A stretch of DNA of 64,000 nucleotides, taken from Budorcas taxicolor. Taxonomy: Eukaryota > Chordata > Mammalia > Artiodactyla > Bovidae. The stretch is taken from the NCBI RefSeq assembly GCF_023091745.1, contig NC_068911.1, forward strand, positions 156,288,004 to 156,352,003, read 5' to 3'. Every line of letters begins with the position of its first letter. Positions within the stretch are counted from its first letter, which is position 1. Under the pieces are notes generated by a model, which did no database searches, was not told the origin of the DNA, and worked only from the letters and a program-made list of their open reading frames with translations. This document shows, piece after piece, positions 1-11,956 of the stretch. Position numbers and translations under genes: made by a program.

Positions 1-249
1 TTTAGTGAGACATGGATTCTAAAAGAAGCGTTTGAGAGAAGATAATTATGTGTAGATGACTTATATCAAAGGATGCCATAAGAAGCCATAAAAGTGTAAG
101 ATAATACATAGAAAAAATTGGGGTAAATGAAGCATAGACCTTTCCTCCAGGGTTTGTAGTGTCCCTGTGATATTTAAAAATGTGCACTTACTGCAAAGTT
201 CCCATTATTGACATCTGATAGCATCATCATTTTTTACACACAGTCATCA
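1..249. other. Unassigned sequence
   Basis: AT-rich sequence before the first SINE. I see no repeat family, splice-flanked exon or RNA gene in it. Confidence 0.5.
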
Positions 250-460
250 GGGCTTCCCTGGTGGTACAGTGGTCAAGATTCCACCTGCAATGTAGGAGAC
301 ACAGAAGACATGATTTTGATCCCTGGGTCGAGTCGGAAAGATCACTTGGAGGAGAAAACGACAACCCACTCCAGTTTTCTTGCCTATAAAGTCCCATGGA
401 CAAAGAAGCTTGGTGGGCTACAGTGCATGGAATCACACAACTGAGCATGCATGCATACAC
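250..460 (+). mobile_element. Bov-tA SINE
   Basis: Begins with the tRNA-Glu-derived head (gggcttccctggtgg) and runs through the BovB-like body (accactccag-type block, then ggtgggctacagt) to a degraded gactgag-type end. Diverged, for example a lost gaagatcccctgg block, so an older copy. No clear target-site duplication. Confidence 0.85.
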
Positions 461-1000
461 AGTGATTAGAGTCTGTAGACTCTTTGCCAGCAGGAGAACT
501 TCAGGCTGTTGTCTAGATATGTGGATGGACTTACACTCTCTTAACTATTGGCCAAATGAAGATATATGTGAAAGATCTTTGCAAAGTGAACAACACTATG
601 TACATTTACAATAGTGCCCTCATTGTTATGGTATCAGTTCTATGACAATCATTGGTACAGGAATTGTGAAAAACTTTTCCCAGATGCACTGTCTCTTCAC
701 CTCTGGGGCTCTTAATAGATCCAGGCCCAACATGTGAAACTCATATGTTGTTTCAGGCTCAATGAGAATATTATGTCAACTCAGCTCATTCCACTTTATT
801 AATCTTGCAATATGGTATTGTGGATAGTACATATCTGCATGCCTGTTAATGTGGTCTCTCAAAATATTTTCATAAGCAGCACAGAGAAATTTGGATTGGC
901 AAAGTGGATTCTTAACCATTTGGAAAACATTACTGTGTAAGTTGCTTAATGTATTAATTACAGCTTAGAAATAGTTTTCAGTTGGCCTACCAACAAACCA
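461..1000. other. Unassigned sequence
   Basis: About 540 bases of AT-rich sequence in which I recognise nothing. Confidence 0.5.
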
Positions 1001-1190
1001 ATCATTATTGGGTACCTATAAGTTCCAGCACTGTATTTAGTGCTGAGGATACGATGATAAACAGGACATAAATAATCTCTGTCCTCAAGGAACTCAGAGG
1101 TTAATGAGGAAAAGAAGCAGTAATAGGTAAACAAACAGTAATTACAAAATGTGGTGAAGACTGCAAAGAAATCACACAGGGTGACGTAAA
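1001..1190 (-). repeat. L2 LINE 3' fragment
   Basis: Reads like the reverse complement of the L2 3' end: a block around 'cactgtatttagtgctgag', then 'gatacgatgataaacagga' and 'ctgtcctcaaggaactcag'. These match the well-known 'catggagctta / gtgcctggcac' end of L2 in antisense. Strongly diverged, as expected of an ancient mammalian repeat. Confidence 0.65.
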
Positions 1191-1290
1191 CAGTCCTTTT
1201 CTGTATCTTGCATATTGAAACATCTGTTCTTGGTCTTGCACCATTTTTGCTTACTTTCTGTTTTTAATATGTTTTAAATAAGATATAAAT

Positions 1291-2612
1291 CAAAGAAAGG
1301 CAATGCCAAAGAATGCTCAAACTACCGCACAATTGCACTCATCTCACATGCTAGAAAAGTAATACTCAGAATTCTCCAAGCCAGGCTTCAGCAATATGTG
1401 AACCGAGAACTTCTAGATGTTCAAGCTGGTTTTAGAAAAGGCAGAGGAACAAGAGATCAAATTGCCAACATCTGCTGGCTCATGGAAAAAGCAAGAGAGT
1501 TCCAGAAAAACATCTATTTCTGCTTTATTGACTATGCCAAAGCCTTTGACTGTGTGGATCATAATAAACTGTGGAAAATTCTGAAAGAGATGGGAATACC
1601 AGACCACCTGACCTGCCTCTTGAGAAACTTGTATGCAGGTCAGAAAGCAACAGTTAGAACTGGACATGGAACAACAGACTGGTTCCAAATAGGAAAAGGA
1701 GTGTGTCAAGGCTGTATATTGTCACCCTGCTTATTTAACTTCTATGCAGAGTACATCATGAGAAACACTGCGCTGGAAGAAGCACAAGCTGGAATCAAGA
1801 TTGCCAGGAGAAATATCAATCACCTCAGATATGCAGATGACACCACCCTTATGGCAGAAAGTGAAGAGGAACTAAAAAGCCTCTTGCTGAAAGTAAAAGA
1901 GGAGAGTGAAAACATTGGCTTAAAGCTCAACATTCAGAAAATGAAGATCATGGCATCTGGTCCCATCACTTCATGATAGATAGATGGGAAAACAGTGGAA
2001 ACAGTGGCTGACTTTATTTTTCTGGGCTGCAAAATTACTGCAGATGGTGATTGCAGCCAAATTAAAAGAAGCTTACTCCTTGGAAGGAAAGTTATAACCA
2101 ACCTATATAGCATATTGAAAAGCAGAGACGTTACTTTCCAACAAAGGTCCGTCTAGTCAAGGCTATGGTTTTTCCAGTGGTCATGTATGGATGTGAGAGT
2201 TGGACTGTGAAGAAAGCTGAGCACTGAAGAATTGATGCTTTTGAACTGTGGTGTTGGAGAAGACTCTTGAGAGTCCCTTGGATTGCAATGAGATCCAACC
2301 AGTGCATTCTAAAGGAGATTAGTCCTGGGTGTTCTTTGGAAGGACTGATGCTAAAGCTGAAACTCCAATACGTTGGCCACCTCATGCAAAGTGTTGACTC
2401 ATTTGAAAAGACTCTGATGCTGGGAGGGATTGGCGGGGGCAGGAGGATAAGGGGACGACAGAGGATGAGATGGCTGGATGGCATCACTGACTCGATGGAC
2501 ATGAGTCTGAGTGAACTCCAGGAGTTGGTGATGGACAGGGAAACCTGGCTTGCTGGGATTCATGGAGCCGCAAAGAGTCAGACACGACTCTTTGAACTGA
2601 ACTGAACTGAAA
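1291..2612 (+). mobile_element. BovB (RTE) LINE, 5'-truncated
   Basis: Starts inside the reverse transcriptase region and reaches the true 3' end, where the gaact unit repeats (ctgaactgaactgaa). Same sequence family as the copies at 13.4, 25.9, 30.7, 42.6 and 54.9 kb. The frame is broken shortly after the RT core (stop near 1976) and again in the C-terminal part. No obvious TSD. Confidence 0.93.
1398..1976 (+). pseudogene. BovB reverse transcriptase fragment
   Basis: An open stretch of 192 codons from the RT core of BovB. Visible motifs: FIDYAKAFDCVDH (motif A, catalytic Asp), GVCQGCILSPCLFNFY (motif B) and YADD (motif C catalytic pair, residues 145-148). The apparent start Met is internal, because the element is 5'-truncated before the fingers domain and lacks the endonuclease. 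It ends at a stop where sibling copies read on (SWEIDG in the copy at 25.9 kb). It cannot encode a working enzyme. In an intact BovB this domain would copy RNA at a nicked target by target-primed reverse transcription. Confidence 0.85.
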
Positions 2613-2687
2613 CTATGTACATAAAATTCACCTGCTGAAAGTATTGAACTCAACAGTTTTGGGTTTATTTACAGAGATCTGCTTCCT

Positions 2688-2905
2688 GGGCTTCCCAGGG
2701 GGATCAGTGGGTAAAGAATCTACCTGCAATGCAGGAGATGCAGGAGACATGGTTCAATACCTGGGTCAGGAAGATCCCCTGGAGGAGGGCATGGCTACCC
2801 ACTCCAGTATCTTGCCTAGAGAATCCCATGGACAGAGGACCCTGGTGGGCTATAGTTCATAGAGTCTCCAAGGGTTGGACATGACTGAAGCGACTGAACA
2901 CAAGC
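2688..2905 (+). mobile_element. Bov-tA SINE
   Basis: tRNA-like head (gggcttcccaggggg) followed by the typical body and a gactgaagcgactgaacac end. Candidate TSD acagagat at 2671-2678 and 2906-2913, which would leave nine extra bases at the 5' side. Confidence 0.88.
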
Positions 2906-2934
2906 ACAGAGATATACACACCCCAAAATTGAAT

Positions 2935-4085
2935 CTTGGAGAATTTTGATCACTCCAAAAGGAAAATCTATACTCATTATAACCCATTCCGCGTTTCCTC
3001 TCCCAGCTCTCTTAGAAAACCATTAATCTAACTTTCTCTGTAGAGTCAGATATTCTGGACATTACATACAAATAGAATCATACAATATGTTGTCTTTTGT
3101 GTCTGTCTTACTTCATTGGTACTGTATGTTCAAGGTTCATCTGCAATGTAGCATATATCAGGATTTCATTCATTTTTAAGGTTGAAAAATATTTCATTGA
3201 ATGTATACATGTATTCTGTTTATCCCTTCATCTCTTCCTCCAACAGCATTTGGGTTGTTTATTTTTGTGGGTGGTGTTAGGTAAGGGTCCAGTTTCATTC
3301 TTTTGCAAGTGGTTATCCATTTATGCTGGCACTGTTTGTTGAAAAGACTTTTCTCTCCCCCAGTGAAGTGTCTAGGCACTCTTGTTGAAAATCTATGGCC
3401 CAAAAATGTAAGGGTTTATTTCTGTACTGCTGATTTTATTCCATTGATTTAAATGCCTATCTTTATGCTAGCACTACTCTGTTGTTATTATTATAGCTTC
3501 ATAGTACATTTTTATATCAGCAAACCTGAATCTTCCAAATTTATTATTCTTTTACAATATAGTTCTGGTTCTATATTGTTATAGATACCTATAGTTCTGG
3601 TTATCTCAGGTCCCTTAGATTTCCAAATGAATTTTGGGATTAGTCTGTCAATTTCTGCAAAAACTCCACTAGCATTTTGATAAGGATTATGTCGAACCTA
3701 TTGATTAATTTGGGGAGTATTGTCATGTTAACGACTTAAGTCTTCTGATCCATTAAAATGAGATATCAAAAGATCTCATAGACATATTTAGATATTTTTC
3801 TTTTACTTCAACAATCTTGTGATTTTCAGTATACAAGATTTTCTCTTATTTTATTAAATTTATCCTTATATTTCATTATTTTGATGATGTTCTAAGTCAA
3901 ATTGTTTTCTTAGTTATTGTTCATTGCCACTATAGAAACAGAACTGATTTTTAAATGTTGATCTTATACTCTGCAACCTTGCTGAATTAATTAATTTTAA
4001 TCAGTTTTGTGATTTTCTTGGGATTTTCTCTGTACTTGATTATGTCATCTGTGTTGTCTCATTTTTAATCTTAAATTGGTGATCA
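2935..4085 (-). mobile_element. Old L1 LINE: 3' UTR and end of ORF2, antisense
   Basis: Left part matches the antisense of mammalian L1 3' ends (catacaaatagaatcatac, then a tatttcattgaatgtat block). From about 3260 it matches the antisense of the ORF2 C-terminal region (tttgttgaaaagactttt, cttgttgaaaatctatgg, aatttctgcaaaaactcc, ctctgcaaccttgctgaa). Reading frames are thoroughly decayed. Likely an L1M-class copy. Confidence 0.8.
3558..3602. repeat. Short local duplication inside L1
   Basis: The 13-mer tatagttctggtt occurs twice, about 32 bases apart, within the antisense L1. Probably slippage after insertion. Confidence 0.5.
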
Positions 4086-4165
4086 AATATAAAAAGAAAA
4101 AAAAGATTTAGGAGGTCATGAGCAAATATTTGAAGTAAACTTTTTCAATATCTGCAGAGATCAAT

Positions 4166-4177
4166 CTTATGATCAAT
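4166..4177 (+). repeat. Target-site duplication, left copy
   Basis: cttatgatcaat, repeated exactly at 4454-4465, bounding the Bov-A2 between. Confidence 0.9.
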
Positions 4178-4453
4178 GCTGCTGCTGCTGCTAAGTCGCT
4201 TCAGTTGTGTCTGACTCTGTGCGACCCCATAGACTGCAGCCCACCAGGCTCTGCCATCCCTGGGATTCTCCAGGCAAGAACACTGGAGTGGGTTGCCATT
4301 TCCTTCTCCAATGTATGAAAGTGAGAAGTGAAAGTGAAGTCACTCAGTCATGTCGGACTCTTAGCGACCTCATGGACTGCAGCCTACCAGGCTCCTACGT
4401 CCATGGGATTTACCAGGCAAGAGTACTGGAGTGGCTTGCCATTGCCTTCTCTG
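4178..4453 (-). mobile_element. Bov-A2 SINE
   Basis: Two BovA monomers in tandem, joined by a gaaagtgagaagtgaaagtg linker. The (AGC)n tail lies at the left end as gctgctgctgctgct. Flanked by a perfect 12-bp TSD, so a complete insertion. Bov-A2 is non-autonomous and BovB-derived. Confidence 0.95.
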
Positions 4454-4465
4454 CTTATGATCAAT

Positions 4466-4985
4466 AGATGCATACAATTTGAAGGAAGATATATTTAGGG
4501 TCAAAGTTAAAAGAAACATTTTAATAAATATAGCTGTTCTATATTCACAACAGTCTGCCTTGTGAAATAGTGAACACTCAATAACTAAACGTGTTCAATC
4601 AACAACACAGCTGCTCTGGATATGTTACAGAGGGAATTACAGCCTCAGAAAATGGGGTGGGCTTCATGATTTCTAGACATTTTCCAACTTTAGATGAATG
4701 CTGCCAATTCATTTTGCCTTGCTCTGAGGGTTTTTATGTAAATATATAAGTAAAGAAATGTGGGAAGTATCAGAAAGAGCTCCTACCTATTAAGGCAAGA
4801 CTACAATGTTCTTCTGTATACCTACCTCTTTGGGTATAAAGATAGATTTCTACTCTCAGTCCTGCAGGGTCTAGCCTATTTGTATTTCAGGTCTTAAATT
4901 TTCCAGAAGCAATCCATCCTCTATTAAAAACCACTATCAGGCATCAAAGGTGTATGAATAGTAAAATTATGTAACACCTTTCAAA
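4466..4985. other. Unassigned sequence
   Basis: About 520 bases with no repeat or exon that I can support. Confidence 0.45.
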
Positions 4986-4989
4986 GTGC

Positions 4990-5447
4990 TTTCATTATTT
5001 TTTTTAAAAAATTTTATTAGAGTATAGTTGATTTATAATATTGTGTTAGTTTCAGGTGTACAGCAAAGTGAATCAGTTATACATATACATATATTCATTC
5101 TTTTTTAGATTCTTTCCTCATATAGGTCATTATAGAGTGTGAGTAGAGTTCCGTGTGCTATTTGTGTGTGTGTATGTCTGTATGTGTGTGTGTTAGTAGT
5201 TGCTCAGTCATGTCCGACTCTTTCCTATCCCATGGACTGTAGCCACCAAGCTGCAAAGTCCATGGGATTCTCCAAGCAAGAATACAGGAGTAGGTTGCCA
5301 TTTCCTTCTCCATCCCTGTGCTATTTAACAGGTTCTTATTAGCTGTCTATTTTATATATAGTAGTGTGTATATGCCAATCCCCATCTCCCAGTTTGTACA
5401 TCTATGACTCAATGTTTTGTAAATAAGTTCATGTGTAACATTTCATT
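4990..5447 (-). mobile_element. Ruminant-type L1 3' end, antisense, interrupted
   Basis: Antisense L1 3' end: ttagagtatagttgattta, then ttagtttcaggtgtacag and ttattagctgtctatttta. Interrupted at 5154-5326 by a BovA SINE with its own TSD. Confidence 0.88.
5164..5316 (-). mobile_element. BovA-type SINE, 5'-truncated Bov-tA
   Basis: Only the BovA body and (AC)n tail are present; the tRNA head is missing. Bounded by a perfect 10-bp TSD, tgtgctattt at 5154-5163 and 5317-5326, inside the L1. The tail reads gtgtgtgtgttag on this strand. Confidence 0.92.
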
Positions 5448-5575
5448 CTTCAGATATCTCCATGAGCCTTACTCTGCAGGGAAGACTACTCTCATAACTC
5501 CTACTCTGTAGGGAAACTTGAAGCCTATTGTGTTGAGGCTTAAACTGCCCCCTCCCTGCCCCCCACCCCACCACT

Positions 5576-5602
5576 ACACACACACACACACACACACACA
5601 CA
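5576..5602 (+). repeat. (CA)n microsatellite
   Basis: About 13 uninterrupted CA units after a C-rich stretch. A minus-strand frame crossing it gives a Cys-Val run and is an artefact. Confidence 0.95.
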
Positions 5603-6044
5603 ATTTGGAAATATTTCACTTCCATAGTGAAACAGTTGTGTTTCCCCAATGCAAGAAACAGAAGTGGACTCTTAATTTAGGCAAAAGATAAGTGACTGGA
5701 AAAAATTAAGGGTTTCATGGAATTCACGGAAGTAGAAGGACCAGATTGTAAGGGAGCATGAGAGGGCTATGCCCTTGAAATATACAACTGTTCACAGCAA
5801 AGTCTATATGGTGATGTCTCCAACATTGCCACTGTAAAGCAATCTATTCAACTATTTCTTTTGCCCTTGATTCACACTCTCAAGATTCAAAGTCCTGGGG
5901 AAAAAAACACCCAATCAGTCAATGTTAGGTCATATACCTACTGCACTGAAACAGAAGAGGAACGCTACAGATCTTTCAGCTCTACAGATTAAGGCATGAA
6001 GAATTAACTGTTCTTCCACCAAAAGACACAGAATGAGGAAGAGG
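5603..6044. other. Unassigned sequence
   Basis: No family recognised between the CA repeat and the BovB relic. Confidence 0.45.
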
Positions 6045-6205
6045 TTGTTGATGCTCAGTCACTAAGTTGAGTCTGACTTTTTGTGACCCCATGAACTGCA
6101 GCACACCAGGCTCCTCCATCCTCCATCTCCTAGAGTTTGCTCAAGCTCATGTTGATTGAGTTGGTGATGCTATCTAACTGTCTGATCCTTTATTGCCCCC
6201 TTAAC
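6045..6205 (-). mobile_element. Short, old BovB 3' end
   Basis: Antisense of the BovB terminal ~150 bp: gctcagtcactaagttgag, gaactgcagcacaccaggc, then a tcctagagtttgctcaagc block. More diverged than the long BovB copies here. Confidence 0.8.
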
Positions 6206-8305
6206 TATCTACAAAAGAAACTGAAGTATTATTGGATTTTAGTGTTGAGCAGTCAATCAAAAAATGCCAAATGCTCTTATCATTCATACAATATATTTGT
6301 TGAATTTATTTAAGACTTACTATAGTTTTAATCCTAGCAGCCTTAGAAATTATGCTTTAGTTGTGGCACTGAGCCATCCACTTTTTGTTTGTTTATCCAT
6401 AATATAAGGAAACAGAGCCAAGGATTTTGCCCCTAAAATGTTCCTCTTATGGAAGAGCCTCATCTTTATAACCCTTGCCCCAGTGTGAATCAAGTGGCCT
6501 AGTTTCTGTTTTAGACCATTATTTAATAATCTAACTGTTTCAATGTACTAATGAGGCACCATTATTTGAGTGCTGTTTTTCAACTGCCCTGGTTTCTTGC
6601 TTGTATTACCACTGTCATCTCTTGGCCTAAATATTTTTTATACTTAATGATGCCTTAGTGCTTGTATCCTAGGCTTTTTAACAAAGACAGTTATTTTAAA
6701 AATCAAATAAATAAGTCTTACTGGACTTCTAATTTCTAGCTCAGTGCTAAAACTGCTAGAAAATCGCTTCCCTAATATTTAAAGCAAATAGGATATAAAG
6801 TTTAAAATTTTATTCATTATACTTTAGAATGTAAAAAAATATATATCAGCATAGTATAAAAGTACATTTTTATTGCTCCTTAAGATCGCAATGAAAAATT
6901 AAACTTTCTTTACCTTTAACTTTTGAATGTGAAGAAAGATTTTGCAATTCCCAAAGCTAAAGTTTCATGAATCATGACTTACACCAGTTCTTTCAGCACC
7001 ACACAGCACTATGATTCATCTCTTTGCTTCATGCTGTGATTCCTTAAGAAGTACAAGTTGGTCAATAGAGTTCATTTGGGTAAAGGATTTGAGCACCAAC
7101 CTAATTTAAGGCCAATATAATCACCATTTTTGGTCAGCTCTCTGTTTTGTTTCCTTGGGATCTAATAATCAGAGGGAGATGGCTCATTATTTCAATTGAT
7201 TCAATCAGCATTTAACATTCTGAAGAGTTACTGTCAAGAGCCAAATTTGATTCAGGTTATTGGTGGTCTCCACAACAGTGCTGATTCTTGATGCAGCTTG
7301 CTATTCTGAACTAATAGGAAGTCAATAGATATTTCCACATCAGAAGGCATTACAATTTCAATAAATATAGTTTGTAGGAAGGAATGGAATCCATATGTAG
7401 AGTGCAAGAATCAAGGAAATAATGTAGTCTTCAGTCTTTTGATTTGTTTATATCTACTCTTATTCCAGAAAGCATTGAAAGTGCCTCTGTGGGTATTAAA
7501 TCCTCACATAGGAAGCATGGATGGAACCACTGACATTGTCTTTGGAAATGGGAGTTTGAACTATCCATCAGAGCCAACTAATTCCATTTCAAAACAAATG
7601 TCCCAAAGACTATTGCCTCAGCCCTGGGCAAGTTCCCCAAACTGTCAGCCTCCTTCCCATGAGTCTCCCTAAGTTTTGGTTTAGCAAGAAATCAGCAAAA
7701 GCAAGCGATGTCCAGCTTTCTCAATGCATATCCTGCAGTCACTAGCATAAATATTAATAGATATTATCTGATTTTTGTTATCTTACAAATATAAAAAGCA
7801 CATACCATATTTTGTTTGAAATTTCATTATATGTAAATTAAGAATCAGTTATTATAATTCTTTGAAATCATTTTAAAACAAATAAGGACATTTCTTTATA
7901 TTTTAATTTTATTTCTTCCTTCCCTGTCTTACTTTAGTATTCAAGCATCTGGTTCTGTTTCTAAGAACAACTTCCTGGTAATCCATAGCAGTCAGATTTA
8001 AGGGGATGGTGGTCACTGGAAAACAGGAGACATCGGAATCAATAGGATTCCTCAAAAAGGTATTGGCTACCAAAAGGCTTAATTAATACTGGTATTGTTT
8101 TGTTCCAGCTACACTATCAAAACACATCTATCCCCATTCAATCTGTCCCCATTTAATTTTCAGGTTAATTATTTCTATTAACTAATATAATTCCTTGATT
8201 GTATCCTGAATTTAAATTCAAACAAGTTATGTTCCCTAGAAAGCACTGATGTTACATTAAGACAAGAACTCATAGAGATAATAACAAGAACCAATATTTG
8301 TATAT
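6206..8305. other. Unassigned AT-rich stretch
   Basis: About 2.1 kb without any repeat I recognise and without a credible exon. The longest frame (7439-7672) has no recognisable domain and an unremarkable start context. Either unique sequence or relics too old to place by eye. Confidence 0.5.
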
Positions 8306-8630
8306 AACTTTTTAAATTAATTTTTATTGGAGTATAGTTGGTTTACAATGTTGTGTTAGTTTCTGCTGTACAGCTATGGCATCACTGACTCAATGGACAT
8401 GACTTTGAGCAAATTCTGGGAGAAAGTGAAGGACAGGGAAGCCTAATGTGCTGCAGTCCATGGGGTGGCAAAGAGTCAGACATGATTTAGAGGCCGAACA
8501 ATGAACAACAATTCCCATATAGGTCATTATAGAGTACTGATTAGAGTTCCCTATGCTGTACAGTAAGTTCTTATTAGCTGTCTATTTTATGAATATTAGT
8601 TTATAGTTTATAGAGATGGAGATAAAGATA
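8306..8630 (-). mobile_element. L1 3' end, antisense, interrupted by BovB
   Basis: tattggagtatagttggttt and ctgctgtacagc on the left, then catataggtcattatagagt and ttattagctgtctatttta on the right. These are the same blocks as the L1 at 5.0 kb. Confidence 0.85.
8375..8511 (+). mobile_element. BovB 3'-terminal fragment inside L1
   Basis: Carries the BovB end (ggcatcactgactcaatgga, ccatggggtggcaaagagtc) and finishes with an aacaatgaacaacaa tail instead of gaact repeats. Compared with the sister L1 at 5.0 kb, about 50 bases of L1 are missing at the insertion point. Confidence 0.8.
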
Positions 8631-10072
8631 CAGTCTTTCCAGATTCAAAAGGAGAGGCATTATCATCAGAAATAGGAGATGATTCTTCAAATATATCTGC
8701 AGGTTCTGACTACATTGATTTCATTTTTGCTCTAGTACAGGAAGATAGAATGACAGAAAGAATACAGATTTCTAGGTCAGAAGAAGGATGTCTAATACAA
8801 ATCTTGATAGCTTGTCTGCTAAAGGATGAGTGGCTCGACATTAAGGAACCCTTCCTTCACTTCAGCTGCAAACATCTTTCTGTACATTCAGCTGAATCCA
8901 GAAAGGCTATCCTAAGTACCAAAAATGTCATCATTTCTGTGTCAAATAACAACACACCATGATTCATTATTCTAAATATTCTGTCTGTAGGGGTCATCAG
9001 AATTGTGAGGACTTAAAGCAAACACTAGCAGACACCAGCTAATTAATGGTAAGGAACATAATTTAAAACAGAACAAGTGAAAATTTACAAAAATTTTTAA
9101 TAACCACAAAATAACCACAATGCTTGGGAACTTGTAGGTAATTAGAAATTTGTTCTCATTCTCAAACCCCACCCCAATCCCAGGAGTATATTGTCAATGT
9201 AGCTAGTTTATTTTATATATATATATATATAGCTTTGGAATTTTGGAATGCTTCACTGGCTATATTCACATGAAGAATAAATCCAGAACCTTGTGCATGG
9301 TACTATTAGGTATGGCTTCCATGTGTAGTTCTCTTTGATATGGCCAGTATTCTGAAATAAACAGCTAAAATTAGATCCCCTGAATCCTAGTATGTACATA
9401 CAGAAAAGCTATGATAGTACCTTTGGTCTATTAGACAGGGTGTTCCTTAACACTAATGCTCCACACAGGGATCTCCTTATGTGTTTGAAAATTATTAAAA
9501 GGGTAAGATCTTGGCAAAGTATATTCACATGCATGGGATCTTTTAATCCACTTCAATACTTGAGGGAAATAATTGCTTTGTGGTGGGAAATATAGAGATC
9601 TAAGAAAGTAGACTGTGGTGGTTTCTAACAGTTTATTTAAAAATAACAGGTTTAATTAATATTTTTTCATAGACTGACATAAGCTATGAGTGGAAGATTT
9701 TTTAATAAAATTATAATCAATTCCAGGCCATCTGTTGATGGCTAATTCACCTTATCAGTATAGACAGTCAATGATGTACAAATAGTTTACTCTGTTTAGC
9801 CTAAAAATCCCATAATGTGAAGCCATTTGATCTGGGGTTGCTCAGAAAGTTCAACAGCCAACACAGTCCCAGAATGTTAATAGATAGTACAACAACAACT
9901 AGTTTTAAAATTCCAGCACATTCTCAGAGTGCCAGTCAAAGAGAGAGGCACTGTGAAGACAGGTACACCCAACTGGCCCATCCATCATCTGACCTTCTCT
10001 GACAGCTCAGAAGGTCATGTCTGGCCTCATCTCTCAGGGAAAAGTCTGCTAAATCCTCTAGTCTCGGGATAG
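8631..10072. other. Unassigned sequence
   Basis: About 1.4 kb without a recognised family, apart from a short (AT)n run at 9214-9231. Short open frames here (8750-8962, 9392-9595, 9817-10002) show no domain and no splice context that I would trust. Confidence 0.45.
9214..9231. repeat. (AT)n microsatellite
   Basis: Uninterrupted AT dinucleotide run. Confidence 0.9.
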
Positions 10073-10082
10073 GAAGTTCTCT

Positions 10083-10298
10083 TGTGCTCGAGCTCAGTCA
10101 CTCAGTCATGTCTGACTCTGCAACCCCATGGACCATAGCCCACGAGGCTCCTCCGTCCATGGAATTTTCAGGCAGGAAGACTAGAATGGGTTGCCATTTC
10201 CTACTCCAAGGGATATTCCTGACCCAGGGATCAAACTCATGTTGCTTTCATCTCCTGCAGGTGGAGTCTTTAACCACTGTGCCACCTGAGAAGACCAT
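10083..10298 (-). mobile_element. Bov-tA SINE
   Basis: Reverse-complement Bov-tA: gctcagtcactcagtcatg at the left (3' end), and the tRNA head near cactgtgccacctgag at the right. Perfect 10-bp TSD gaagttctct at 10073-10082 and 10299-10308. Confidence 0.92.
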
Positions 10299-10308
10299 GA
10301 AGTTCTCT

Positions 10309-11056
10309 ACTCACTGACCTTTGGTGTCTGACACAAGACTGAGAGAAGTTGAAGACTTCCTCCCGCACCCTCAATTCAGGTGTTCCCCTCCCCTGAATTT
10401 CCTGCCAAGAGTCCAGTTTTCTAGCAAAGAAACTCAGTTCACACTGCCTCACTAATTTGTGGTGAGAAATGTTCTCAGAAAGGAACATCTTGTTGCTGTT
10501 ACTCACAGATGGGGAGTGACGAAGCTGGAGGGACAAAGCAGGGGCCAGAACATAAACCAGAACCCCTGACTTCCGTATCTGTGCTTGCTTTTCCCGTAAG
10601 ACCTCCCAGCTCACTGGTTACCTGACATTTACCTTTTACAGAGCTGTGGATCAAACAGGCCTCAGGTACCTGTGTTTTCTGTTAACTGCCGAGCAATCAT
10701 TTAAAACAGCACCTCTGACACAGTGGGAGAGTAATGCCTGACAGCGATTGAGAGACAAAATCTTGTTACAAAGTCATAGGTTGTAATACCAGTCTTCTAC
10801 CCTCATATAAACAACCTTAAAAAAAATGATACTGAAGCATTGACAATTTCCAAGCCTTATGAATTTCTGCTCACACTTTAAATACTAAGTCCAGCTGCTT
10901 ATTCACCGCCTTTCAGTTTTAGTTTTGGCTGCTGAGAGCTTAGCGACAATGCATTCTGTTCAAATAGCCCTGGTAGATTACATGCCATTTGTCATGAGAG
11001 AGAGAAATAATTGCCACTTTTGACTTTATCATTTATATTTCCTACCATGTATATGT
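10309..11056. other. Unassigned sequence
   Basis: About 750 bases, less AT-rich than the preceding stretch. A 114-codon minus frame (10270-10614) overlaps the SINE edge and has no recognisable domain, so I do not call it. Confidence 0.45.
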
Positions 11057-11062
11057 GTAGTT

Positions 11063-11273
11063 GGGGCTTTCCTGGTGGCTCAGATGGTAAAGAGTCTGCC
11101 TGCCATGTGGGAGACCAGGGTTCGATCCCTGGGTGGGGAAGATCCCCTGCAGGAAGAAATGGCAACCCACTCCAGTATTCTTGCATGGAGAATTTCATGG
11201 ATGGAAGAGCCTGGTAGGCTACAGTCCATGGGGTCACAAAGAGTTGGGTATGACTGAGTGACTAAGCACATTG
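11063..11273 (+). mobile_element. Bov-tA SINE
   Basis: Well-preserved head (ggctttcctggtggctcag), A-box/B-box-like gttcgatccctggg, body, and a gactgagtgactaagcaca end. Possible short TSD gtagtt at 11057-11062 and 11274-11279. Confidence 0.93.
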
Positions 11274-11479
11274 GTAGTTCAAGAAAGAACTACAGAAGGC
11301 ACCAAAAATGTGAAAAATATTGATATTAAGAATATCATATAGTAATTTCCAAGTTTAAGTGCTGATATTTCTGGATATCTTGTATTTCAGTTAATATCTT
11401 CAAAAGTACGCAAATGATAATCAGAAAGACCCAATAAGAGGTCACATCCTTCATTCCATATGATTGCTTGTTTTATTTT

Positions 11480-11650
11480 TGTCAGTTGTTAAGTGCTTAC
11501 TACAAGCCTAGTACTGTGGTGAGAGATTTACTTCTATCATCTTTGTGTAATCTTATCTAATCCCTAAACAGTGCTTTAAGATAAATATTATTATCTGATT
11601 TTAAAGAAGAGAAAGTAAAGTAATTCCTGCTCTCACACAGTAATTAAGCA
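11480..11650 (-). repeat. MIR SINE, antisense
   Basis: Order of blocks follows the reverse complement of MIR: aagtgcttactacaagcct, cagtgctttaagataaata, ttattatctgattttaaag, then a tcacacagtaattaagca segment. Ancient mammalian repeat. Confidence 0.7.
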
Positions 11651-11703
11651 TTTAAATTCAGGTGTGGTTGATACCAGAGGCTATCATTTAAGCCAGCACA
11701 CCA

Positions 11704-11912
11704 TTGTTGCTTTTCAGTCACTAAGTGGTGTCTGACTCTTTGTGACCCCAAGGACCGCAGCATGCCAGGCTTCCCTGTCCTTCACAGTCTCCCAAAGTTT
11801 GCTCAAATTCATGTCCATTAAGTCAATGATGCTGTCTAACCATCTCATCCTCTGTTGCCCTCTTCTCCTTTTGCCTTCAATCTTTCCCACCATCAGGGTC
11901 TTTTTCAGTACA
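11704..11912 (-). mobile_element. Old BovB 3' end
   Basis: Antisense BovB end from cagtcactaagtggtgtctg to catcagggtctttttcag, with the internal block gtccattaagtcaatgatg. Diverged like the copy at 6.0 kb. Confidence 0.82.
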
Positions 11913-11956
11913 TTATATCACTATCCAAAAACAGATCCGATATTGACATACTCTAA

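Noticed and set aside
11063..11273. tRNA-like gene at SINE heads
   Set aside because: The Bov-tA head resembles tRNA-Glu with A/B-box-like blocks, but it is a SINE promoter remnant; no cloverleaf with intact anticodon arm is supported.
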